In this document: piece by piece, positions 36,752 through 43,644 of the stretch | Layout: each line of letters starts with the position of its first letter | Position numbering within the stretch: position 1 is the first letter of the stretch | From: Candidatus Gastranaerophilales bacterium | GTDB taxonomy: Bacteria; Cyanobacteriota; Vampirovibrionia; Gastranaerophilales; Gastranaerophilaceae | Direction: 5' to 3' | Assembly (NCBI GenBank): GCA_900766355.1 | Contig: CAAFVD010000116.1 | Location: 136,808-200,807, forward strand | DNA: 64,000 nt | Made by a program: the position numbers and the translations under genes | Notes under the pieces: generated by a model | Databases searched by the model: none | The model's input: the letters and a program-made list of their open reading frames with translations, nothing else | Told to the model about the DNA's origin: nothing

Positions 36752-37558
36752 ATGCTTAAGCATTACGAAAAAGATAATATACAGTTATTTTTAGGGGATT
36801 GCATTGAGATTTTAGAAAAAGCAACGCCAGAGTCAGTTGATATGATTTTTGCTGACCCACCATATATGCTTTCAAACGGTGGAATAACCTGTCAGGCTGG
36901 TAAAGTTGTTTCTGTTAATAAAGGCGAATGGGATAAAAGCAAGGGTTTTGATGAAGACCTAGAATTTCACACTCGTTGGATAAATGTTTGTCGTAGAGTT
37001 TTAAAACCTAACGGAACTATTTGGATTTCAGGAACTTACCATTCAATTTACGCTTGTGGTTACGCTTTACAAAAATCTGATTTTAAAATATTAAATGATA
37101 TATGTTGGTTTAAGCCAAACGCTTCGCCTAATATGAGTTGCAGATATTTTACAGCAAGTCATGAAACTCTTTTGTGGGCAAAAAAAGATAAAAACGCAAA
37201 ACATACTTTTAATTATGAAGCTATGAAAGATGGTAGTTGGGGCGAAGATTTTATTAAGAAACCAAACAAACAAATGCGTTCAGTTTGGGCAATAGGTACA
37301 ACAAAACCATTTGAAAAAGAATTTGGCAAACACCCAACGCAAAAACCTTTAGAATTGTTAAGACGTATAATCCTTGCGTCGACAAACAAAGGGGATTTAA
37401 TTCTTGACCCATTTGCAGGAAGCTCTACTACTGGTATAATGGCATTAGAGTTAGAAAGAAAATTTATCGGAATAGACTTGGAAAAAGAATATTTAGACCT
37501 TTCCGTAAAAAGATTTGAGCAAGTGTTCTCAAAGAAAGATAAGGCAAAATGGCAGTAG
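36752..37558 (+). CDS. dpnA: DpnA-like N6-adenine methyltransferase (M2 of DpnII system)
   Basis: This beta-class enzyme methylates adenine, most likely in GATC. The motif order is catalytic DPPY at residues 35-38 (IFADPPYML) first, then the SAM-binding DPFAGSSTTG near residue 225. The stretches KVVSVNKGEWDK, WISGTYHSIY and SCRYFT(A)SHET match DpnA (M2.DpnII), known in Streptococcus to methylate single-stranded DNA and protect incoming plasmid DNA. It is first in a three-gene operon with a Dam-like methylase and a DpnII endonuclease. The start ATG directly follows its promoter; the end overlaps the next gene by 10 bp. Confidence 0.9.
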   Translation: MLKHYEKDNIQLFLGDCIEILEKATPESVDMIFADPPYMLSNGGITCQAGKVVSVNKGEWDKSKGFDEDLEFHTRWINVCRRVLKPNGTIWISGTYHSIYACGYALQKSDFKILNDICWFKPNASPNMSCRYFTASHETLLWAKKDKNAKHTFNYEAMKDGSWGEDFIKKPNKQMRSVWAIGTTKPFEKEFGKHPTQKPLELLRRIILASTNKGDLILDPFAGSSTTGIMALELERKFIGIDLEKEYLDLSVKRFEQVFSKKDKAKWQ

Positions 37559-38388
37559 TTTTAGAAAAACTTGAAAAAGAAACTTATCCAATAATTAAGT
37601 GGGTTGGCGGGAAACGTCAACTAATGTTTGAGTTGCTTAAAAACATGCCTAAATCTTACAACAGATACTTTGAACCATTTATTGGTGGTGGTGCATTGTT
37701 CTTTGAGTTACAACCTAAAAATGCTTATATTTCTGATATGAATGAAGAACTTATAAATCTTTATTCTGTTGTTAGAGATAATGTTTATGAACTTATTTCT
37801 GACTTAAATAAACATGAGGTTTCAAAAGAATATTTTTTAGAAATAAGAAATCTTGATAGAACAGATGAATATAAAAATCTATCAAATGTACAACGTGCAA
37901 GCCGTTTTATTTACTTAAATAGAACTTGTTTTAATGGTTTATATAGAGTAAATTCTCAAGGTCAGTTTAATGTGCCATTTGGGAATTATAAGAACCCAAG
38001 AATAATTGATGAAAATAATTTGTTAAATTGTTCAGAACTTTTAAAAAATACAGAAATTAAATGTGCGGATTTTTCAGGAATTTTGCAAAAAGTCAAAAAG
38101 GGTGATTTTGTGTATTTTGACCCACCTTATGTCCCATTAAATGAAACATCTAGTTTTACTTCATATACAAAAGATGGCTTTGATATGGATATGCAATTCA
38201 AGTTAAGAGAAGTTTGTGATGAATTGGATTCAATGGGGGTAATGTTTATGCTTTCTAATTCAGATACAAAATTTGTTAATGAATTGTATTCAAATTATGA
38301 AATTAAGAAAGTTTTTGCTTCTCGTGCAGTCAATGCAAACGCAGAAGGCAGAGGCAAAATCACAGAAGTTTTAGTGAGGAATTATTAA
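37549..38388 (+). CDS. dpnM: DpnM/Dam-like GATC adenine methyltransferase (M1 of DpnII system)
   Basis: This alpha-class methylase modifies double-stranded GATC. It has the N-terminal SAM-binding IKWVGGKRQL, FEPFIGGGALFFEL, the NRTCFNGLYRVN segment and the catalytic DPPY in YFDPPYVPL near residue 190, in the alpha order (FxGxG before DPPY). The 279-aa length is typical for Dam/DpnM. Its start overlaps dpnA by 10 bp and its stop shares one base with the endonuclease start (TAATG). Confidence 0.93.
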   Translation: MAVVLEKLEKETYPIIKWVGGKRQLMFELLKNMPKSYNRYFEPFIGGGALFFELQPKNAYISDMNEELINLYSVVRDNVYELISDLNKHEVSKEYFLEIRNLDRTDEYKNLSNVQRASRFIYLNRTCFNGLYRVNSQGQFNVPFGNYKNPRIIDENNLLNCSELLKNTEIKCADFSGILQKVKKGDFVYFDPPYVPLNETSSFTSYTKDGFDMDMQFKLREVCDELDSMGVMFMLSNSDTKFVNELYSNYEIKKVFASRAVNANAEGRGKITEVLVRNY

Positions 38389-39245
38389 TGACAAGAAACT
38401 TTGAGGAATGGCTATCAACTTTTAGACCTTGTATTGCTGATTACTGTTACTATGTTGATTTTGACAAAGTTAACAGAAATGTTGATAGTTTAAAAGTTGA
38501 ATTAAATATTTTAAATACTTTAGTTGGCTCAAAAAATATTGAAAAAGATTTTGAAGATATTATCACCAAATATCCTGAAACTTTAAAATGTATTCCTTTG
38601 CTTTTGGCTGTTAGAGCTAATGAAATATCCGTAACTGACGCAGACGGAGAATATAATTTTTCTTTCAAAAAATGCAATTACAGTATTGAAGAATACAAGA
38701 TGTTTATGCGTAAAACTAAACTTTTCGATTTGTTAGAAAATCATATTATTAGCAATTTAGTTGATTACGCAACAGGTGTTGAAACTGGATTAGATAGTAA
38801 TGGTCGTAAAAATCGTGGCGGACATTTAATGGAAAATCTTGTAGAAGAATACATCCTAAAAGCAGGCTATCAAAAGGATGTTAACTATTTCAAGGAAATG
38901 TATATCCACGAAATTGAAGAAAAATGGAATGTTAATTTATCTGCAATTTCTAATCAAGGCAAAATGGAAAAACGTTTTGATTTTGTTATTAAAACGGATA
39001 AGCAAATTTATGTAATAGAAACTAATTTCTACACAAGTGGTGGTTCAAAACTTAATGAAACAGCAAGAAGTTACAAAACACTAGCAACCGAAATTGATAC
39101 AATTGATGGTGTAACTTTTATTTGGTTTACCGATGGTTGTGGATGGAATAGTGCAAGAAGAAACCTTGAAGAAACGTTTGATGTATTGGAAACTATCTAT
39201 AATATTAAAGACTTAGAACAGGGTATATTGTTCGAGTTTTCATAA
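38388..39245 (+). CDS. dpnII: DpnII-type restriction endonuclease (GATC)
   Basis: R.DpnII cuts unmethylated GATC. The 285-aa protein resembles DpnII/MboI along its length: RNFEEWLST at the start, LNTLVGSKNIEKDF, YSIEEYKMF, LVDYATGVETGLDSNGRKNR, KRFDFVIKTDKQIYVIETNFY (likely PD-(D/E)xK core, given here in two parts) and GSKLNETARSYK. All recognisable key residues are present, so the system looks intact. Start codon overlaps the methylase stop, as expected for timing methylation ahead of cutting. Confidence 0.92.
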   Translation: MTRNFEEWLSTFRPCIADYCYYVDFDKVNRNVDSLKVELNILNTLVGSKNIEKDFEDIITKYPETLKCIPLLLAVRANEISVTDADGEYNFSFKKCNYSIEEYKMFMRKTKLFDLLENHIISNLVDYATGVETGLDSNGRKNRGGHLMENLVEEYILKAGYQKDVNYFKEMYIHEIEEKWNVNLSAISNQGKMEKRFDFVIKTDKQIYVIETNFYTSGGSKLNETARSYKTLATEIDTIDGVTFIWFTDGCGWNSARRNLEETFDVLETIYNIKDLEQGILFEFS

Positions 39246-39265
39246 ATAACTAAAAGGAGTGGGGT

Positions 39266-40285
39266 ATGATTAAAAAAAATATGGAAATTGCAAATTTAAC
39301 ATGCAGAAGTCAATTGGGAGATAAAGAACTGCTAGATATTTTTGTTGATTATTTTTATCCTGCAATAAAAAATCAAGAAGCTCCTGGAAGTAAAAAATCA
39401 GAAACTCTTTTATATAAATTTCTGGATTTAAAAATTGAAAAAGTAGATAATGAATTAATTTTACATGGACGTTTTGTTAAAAGTTTAAATATCGAACGAG
39501 AGCAGATTCTTGAAGGCGAAAAGCTTATTAAATCACACGATTCTATGGATTCTGCACCAAGCGCATTTTTTGTTTTATTACTAAGAAATCATAAATTATT
39601 ATGGGTAAAAGAAATGCCAAGAGCACCTCATTTAAAAGATTTAAAAGCTGCATTAACCAAGATGTTAAAAAATGAAAGATATTCTTTAATCACAGATTAT
39701 GTAAATAAAGAAAAGGCAACATTATTTTTTAAAAAAAGTGACTTAAGCAATATTGAAAGACGCGCTTATGCTGAATATCCAGAAATGGAAATATTGGTAA
39801 CGCCTTTGGGTAACAACATTCACATAAAAGAAAAATTATCCAAATTTCATAATATATACAATATCACAGTAAAAGCATTAAAAAGAAATAATGAACTAGG
39901 GACAGATTTCAGTAAATTAGCACAAATAATGAGCGAAACACAAGAGAGTGCAGCCGCAAAAAATGTGACAACTCAAATACACGGCGATACAAAAAATCCG
40001 CTAAATAAAGAGGTTGCGACACAAATTATTCAAGCAGTTTCTGATGGGAATTATGAATACAAGATACAGGGAATAGATAAGAATGCTAATAAAGTTTCTG
40101 AAACAAGTGATACTTTATCGTTGTCAATGCTTATTGATTATACAAGAGAAGATATTCCTAAAAATATTAAAAATATGATAAGCCAGTATTTATTAACTGT
40201 TGAACTTTATGACACAAAAATTCCTAGACAAAATTTTGATATACAAGAACAATTGCAAAAAATAGAAAAAGAATTAATAGATTAA
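39266..40285 (+). CDS. Hypothetical protein (339 aa), possible defence sensor
   Basis: No family recognised with confidence. Soluble, mixed alpha/beta, no signal peptide. A conserved-looking core is SAFFVLLLRNHKLLWVKEMPRAPHLKDLKAAL near residues 95-130 (two parts), which resembles, by impression only, RexA- or DUF4747-like proteins. The C-terminal 100 residues look like a separate domain with a long final helix. It follows the restriction gene by 20 bp with its own AAAGGAG site, and is followed after 7 bp by a membrane protein gene, so the pair may form a soluble-sensor/membrane-effector unit. Confidence 0.6.
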   Translation: MIKKNMEIANLTCRSQLGDKELLDIFVDYFYPAIKNQEAPGSKKSETLLYKFLDLKIEKVDNELILHGRFVKSLNIEREQILEGEKLIKSHDSMDSAPSAFFVLLLRNHKLLWVKEMPRAPHLKDLKAALTKMLKNERYSLITDYVNKEKATLFFKKSDLSNIERRAYAEYPEMEILVTPLGNNIHIKEKLSKFHNIYNITVKALKRNNELGTDFSKLAQIMSETQESAAAKNVTTQIHGDTKNPLNKEVATQIIQAVSDGNYEYKIQGIDKNANKVSETSDTLSLSMLIDYTREDIPKNIKNMISQYLLTVELYDTKIPRQNFDIQEQLQKIEKELID

Positions 40286-40292
40286 GTTTACT

Positions 40293-40883
40293 ATGTTACA
40301 AAGAAATAATGTTAAAAATTTAATAACAGAAGATAGCTCGATTAAGCTGTTAAGTGTAATTTTATTGCAAAAAAATTTAAAAGCTATTCCAAAATATACT
40401 TGGAGTATATGCCTTCTTTTATGGTTTTTAATTATCCCTTGTGTCATATATCTATTTAATAAAATGAATATTCCAATTAAAACAATAAAAGAATTTTTAT
40501 CCGATATATTAACTGTTTTAAGTATATTAATTGGTTTTTCTATTACAGCAATTTCAATGATTGGTTTAAATTTATCTAAAAAAACATTAGAAGAAACCAA
40601 TAAATATAACGGGTCCTTCTATGAAAATGTTTCAATATACAAAGAAACTATATTGATTTTCTTTGAATATCTTTATAGTTTAATATTTTCGTTAATGTTC
40701 ATAATTTTTACATTATTTTTAATTCCATATGTTATTGTGTTGTATCAATTTAAATTTATAATTTCCTGTTTCTTCTTTTATTGTTTCTTTACATTGATGT
40801 ATTGGAACTTTTTATCAATAAAATCTTTGATTTTCAATCTTTACTTAATAATTATGATTAATACGATGGCGGAAAGAAACTAA
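40293..40883 (+). CDS. Multi-TM membrane protein (196 aa), paired with the 339-aa protein
   Basis: No family recognised. Four or five hydrophobic segments: about residues 34-54 (SICLLLWFLIIPCVIYLF), 68-92 (ILTVLSILIGFSITAISMI), 116-147 and 152-185. The cytoplasmic N-terminus and the loop after the second segment are charged. The LSILIGFSITAIS segment is of a kind seen in small membrane effectors of phage-defence pairs, but that is only an impression. Weak ribosome site; coupled to the upstream gene by the 7-bp gap. Confidence 0.55.
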   Translation: MLQRNNVKNLITEDSSIKLLSVILLQKNLKAIPKYTWSICLLLWFLIIPCVIYLFNKMNIPIKTIKEFLSDILTVLSILIGFSITAISMIGLNLSKKTLEETNKYNGSFYENVSIYKETILIFFEYLYSLIFSLMFIIFTLFLIPYVIVLYQFKFIISCFFFYCFFTLMYWNFLSIKSLIFNLYLIIMINTMAERN

Positions 40884-40931
40884 TAATTTGTTTAAAACTT
40901 GACTTTCAACCACTTCCAAGTGATGAATGTT

Positions 40932-40951
40932 ACAACCTAAAAGGAGGTTGT
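40932..40951 (+). promoter_or_regulatory. Hairpin masking the Shine-Dalgarno of the 72-aa gene
   Basis: ACAACCT (40932-40938) pairs with AGGTTGT (40945-40951) around AAAAGG. The Shine-Dalgarno AAAGGAGG is split between loop and stem, and the ATG follows at 40954, so folding may limit translation. Confidence 0.4.
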
Positions 40952-40953
40952 GT

Positions 40954-41172
40954 ATGGAAGAAAGATTTGTTATCAAAAGAAAAGATTTTAAAAAGTTAGA
41001 ACGATATGCTGAAAATATTTACAACACAGCTGTTGTAATTGATTATTTTTGTTCATCACAAAAGGAATATGAAGAGCTTTGTAATTTAGCTCCTGTTGTT
41101 AAAAATCTGCGTAGGGATGCCGACCAAGTCCATACATTTTTTACAAATTATTCAGAAAGCCTTGATGAATAA
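40954..41172 (+). CDS. Small hypothetical protein (72 aa)
   Basis: No known family. Helical, charged, ends in an acidic tail (starts EERFVIKRKDFKKLERYAENIY, given here partly: EERFVIKRKDF). The ATG at 40954 has an excellent AAAGGAGG site, which decides against the in-frame start at 40927. It lies between the membrane gene and an iteron-like repeat, in the right part of the island. Its base composition is like its neighbours. Confidence 0.65.
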   Translation: MEERFVIKRKDFKKLERYAENIYNTAVVIDYFCSSQKEYEELCNLAPVVKNLRRDADQVHTFFTNYSESLDE

Positions 41173-41185
41173 TTTGTGAACACTT

Positions 41186-41229
41186 TTTAAACGTCTTTTA
41201 AACAGTATTTAAACTGCTTTTAAATGTGT
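41186..41229. repeat. Four TTTAAAC/T repeats at exact 11-bp spacing
   Basis: TTTAAAC begins at 41186, 41197 and 41208, and TTTAAAT at 41219. A degenerate fifth copy (TGAAATG) begins near 41130+100, at 41230. The core TTTAAA is self-complementary and the spacing matches one DNA turn, so all copies face the same side. Candidates are a regulator-binding array or iteron. The surrounding 41173-41288 holds no gene. Confidence 0.5.
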
Positions 41230-41288
41230 TGAAATGATACAAAATTATTTTATATGCTTGATTTTTCTAATTGAAAGGGTGATTAATG

Positions 41289-41621
41289 TCATAGCTTGAA
41301 AGGAGCAAGATATGACAGAAAAAGATTATCTAATTCTTTTTTATTCGCATCTTGATATTCATTGGATAAATTTGATGAAACATAACTTCTTAATTTTGCA
41401 GGAGTAAATTTTATACTTGAATCGATAAATTTATTAATTTTATTTTCATTTTTACAAAAAGAATCAGAAGCCTCCAAATAATATTTTCCGTAAGATAAGC
41501 CTTTTGTTGAAGCTCCTTTTATAAATTTGTTACAATTTCCAAGCAAATAATTACTAAACGGCATACGTTTTCGCAAAAATAATTGACTTGCTTTGCACAA
41601 ATTTACCATATTAAAATCCAT
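41289..41621 (-). CDS. Uncertain small ORF (110 aa), island right edge
   Basis: An open frame starting ATG at 41621 (DFNMVNLCKASQLFLRK...) with no recognised family; Lys-, Ser- and Asn-rich and not obviously exported. No Shine-Dalgarno is visible, though AT-rich -10-like boxes lie close upstream. It overlaps a plus-strand short ORF. It may be real, a decayed gene, or chance. Confidence 0.3.
   Translation of the reverse strand: MDFNMVNLCKASQLFLRKRMPFSNYLLGNCNKFIKGASTKGLSYGKYYLEASDSFCKNENKINKFIDSSIKFTPAKLRSYVSSNLSNEYQDANKKELDNLFLSYLAPFKL
41312..41407 (+). pseudogene. 31-codon ORF with strong Shine-Dalgarno, possibly a decayed gene start
   Basis: The site AAAGGAG and an ATG at 41312 open a frame (MTEKDYLILF...) that stops after 31 codons at 41407. 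The ribosome site is as good as that of the neighbouring real gene, which suggests a formerly longer gene truncated by a small deletion. It overlaps the uncertain minus-strand ORF. Confidence 0.3.
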
Positions 41622-41691
41622 TATATCTTCTACACTTATATAAAAAATTTTGAACTATTTACAATATTAAATAGCTATAACCCTCAGAACT

Positions 41692-42216
41692 TTATTGTAA
41701 GACAAAATTAGTTTCTCGCAATTTGTTATAAACCTCAAAAGTTATATAGCAATCCTTCAAACCTCTATGGTTATTTTTGGTATCAATATCATAATATTGA
41801 GCAATTGTAGTTAACTTAAAATTCGGGAGTTCTAAATTTCTTTTAGCAAAAATCATCGTATCCATAATAGAATTCTCAACCATTTTATTTAAAACTAACT
41901 GTGTCTTAGCTTTGATAAATCGCATATCAAAATTAACATTATGACCAAGAATTATATCATTTCCAATAAAAGCTAAAAACTCAGGCAATACATCTTCTAT
42001 AATTGGTGCATTATTCAACATAGAATTTGTTATACCTGTAAGCCCAGAAATAAAGCTATTCACACCTTTTGAAGATTTTAACAACGTAGAAAATTCTTCT
42101 ACAACCTTATTGTCTCTAACCTTCAAAGCTGACAACTCAATTATATCGTCCTTTTGAGGACTCAAGCCCGTTGTTTCAATATCAACTACTGTATAGTTTT
42201 CATGCCAATTCGTCAC
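41692..42216 (-). CDS. DEDDh-type 3'-5' exonuclease (174 aa)
   Basis: The fold is that of the DnaQ/PolC proofreading exonuclease: VVDIETTGLS (Exo I with Asp and Glu), ILGHNVNFDMRFI (Exo II) and NNHRGLKDCY (Exo III, DEDDh His-Asp). It stands apart from a polymerase, so it may be a stand-alone DNA or RNA trimming enzyme (epsilon-like or RNase T-like). The start is GTG at 42216, sharing a base with the miaB stop (TAGTG), with AAAAGGAGAG upstream; the longer frame to 42243 lies inside miaB. Operon with miaB. Confidence 0.85.
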   Translation of the reverse strand: MTNWHENYTVVDIETTGLSPQKDDIIELSALKVRDNKVVEEFSTLLKSSKGVNSFISGLTGITNSMLNNAPIIEDVLPEFLAFIGNDIILGHNVNFDMRFIKAKTQLVLNKMVENSIMDTMIFAKRNLELPNFKLTTIAQYYDIDTKNNHRGLKDCYITFEVYNKLRETNFVLQ

Positions 42217-43532
42217 TAAACAAGCTCTCCTTTTAAGTACCAAGTTTTAACGCCAACTATTTTGACATTAACAAATTCCCCGATTCGGTTTGTATCACAA
42301 GGTACATGTACCATTTTATTGTTACGAGTTCTACCAGAGATAACATTTACGCCTTTATGGTTCTCAAATCTTTCAACAAGGATTTCCATTTCTCGACCAA
42401 CATATTTTTTGTTTGAAATCAAACAAGCTTCTCTCACTGCTTCGTTAAGTCTTGCTAATCGTTCCTCTTTAACCTCTTTTGATAAAAATTTATCTTTCCA
42501 TTTTGCAGCTACAGTACCTTCTCTAGGAGAATACGCAGCCGTATTTGAATAATCTAATTCCAACCTCAAAATCTCATCACAAGTATGTTGGAATTGTTCT
42601 TCAGTTTCTCCAGGAAAACCTGCAATAAAATCACTTGTAATAGTAACATCTTTAACTCTGTTTCTGATATGATTACAAATTCGTGTATAAGTTTCAACAT
42701 CATATCTTCTGTTCATCTTCTTTAACACATAATCATCACCTGATTGCATAGGAATATGGAAATATTCACACACCTTGTCAAGTTCAACAACTGTATCTAT
42801 TAATTCTTCTGTGATATCGGTAGGATAAGATGTTACAAATCTAATTCTGAATTTACCGTCCAAATCGTTAATCGCACGCAACAATGCTGACAAATTAACA
42901 TCTTCACCATTTTCATTTACGCCATGATAACTATCTACATTTTGTCCAAGCAATGTAATTTCCTTAAATCCTTCAGAAAGAGCCTTTTTTACCTCGTTCA
43001 TTATTTGTTCAAATTTTCTTGAACGTTCTCTACCTCTTGTGTATGGAACAATACAATATGAACAGAAATTGTTACAACCTTCCATAATCGGAATCCAAGC
43101 ATTGACACCTTCTTTTCTTATAATATCAAGATTATCTTCTGAATAAGGAATTTCTTCTGTTGAACAAATTTTTTCACCCTTCTCTATACGTTTTATTAAT
43201 TCAGGCAATTCATACAACCTATGAGTTCCTAAAACTAAATCTACATACGGAGCTCTTTTAAACAAGTCTTCTTTTTTTTGCTGAGCAACACAACCTGCGA
43301 ATACAATTTTTAAATCAGGACGAGATTTTTTCCATTTACCCCAAGTTCCTATAGCACTAAAAGCTTTATCCTCTGACAATTGTCTGATTGAACAAGTATT
43401 AATTATCAACAAATCAGCCTCTTTTGCTTCTTTTGTTTGTTCATAATCTAACCATTGAAGCATACCCAACATTCTTTCTTCATCTGATTTATTCAATTGA
43501 CAACCAAGAGTCTCTATATATACTTTTTTCAT
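42216..43532 (-). CDS. miaB: tRNA-2-methylthio-N6-dimethylallyladenosine synthase MiaB
   Basis: MiaB adds a methylthio group to i6A37 of tRNAs that read codons starting with U. It has the N-terminal cluster Cys11, Cys47 and Cys81, the radical SAM CxxxCxxC at Cys153, Cys157 and Cys160 (EGCNNFCSYC), and the C-terminal TRAM domain (near residues 375-435, ending VKTWYLKGELV). The 438-aa length is normal. Start ATG at 43532 with GGAAGGGA; the DEDDh gene is translationally coupled downstream. Confidence 0.96.
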   Translation of the reverse strand: MKKVYIETLGCQLNKSDEERMLGMLQWLDYEQTKEAKEADLLIINTCSIRQLSEDKAFSAIGTWGKWKKSRPDLKIVFAGCVAQQKKEDLFKRAPYVDLVLGTHRLYELPELIKRIEKGEKICSTEEIPYSEDNLDIIRKEGVNAWIPIMEGCNNFCSYCIVPYTRGRERSRKFEQIMNEVKKALSEGFKEITLLGQNVDSYHGVNENGEDVNLSALLRAINDLDGKFRIRFVTSYPTDITEELIDTVVELDKVCEYFHIPMQSGDDYVLKKMNRRYDVETYTRICNHIRNRVKDVTITSDFIAGFPGETEEQFQHTCDEILRLELDYSNTAAYSPREGTVAAKWKDKFLSKEVKEERLARLNEAVREACLISNKKYVGREMEILVERFENHKGVNVISGRTRNNKMVHVPCDTNRIGEFVNVKIVGVKTWYLKGELV

Positions 43533-43557
43533 TTAAAATCCCTTCCTCACTATAAAA

Positions 43558-43631
43558 CGTGCCCGATGGGAGTCGAACCCATGACCTCAGGCTTCGGAGA
43601 CCTACGCTCTATCCAACTGAGCTACGGGCAC
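43558..43631 (-). tRNA. tRNA-Arg(CCG)
   Basis: On the minus strand: acceptor GTGCCCG with CGGGCAC (7 bp), D-arm GCTCAGTTGGATAGAGC, anticodon loop CTCCGAA giving anticodon CCG, T-arm ATGGG-TTCGACT-CCCAT, discriminator G. CCA is not encoded (TTTT follows). It lies between the U32 peptidase gene and miaB, in the same direction, and may be part of that long transcript. Confidence 0.93.
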
Positions 43632-43644
43632 CTATAATTATATT

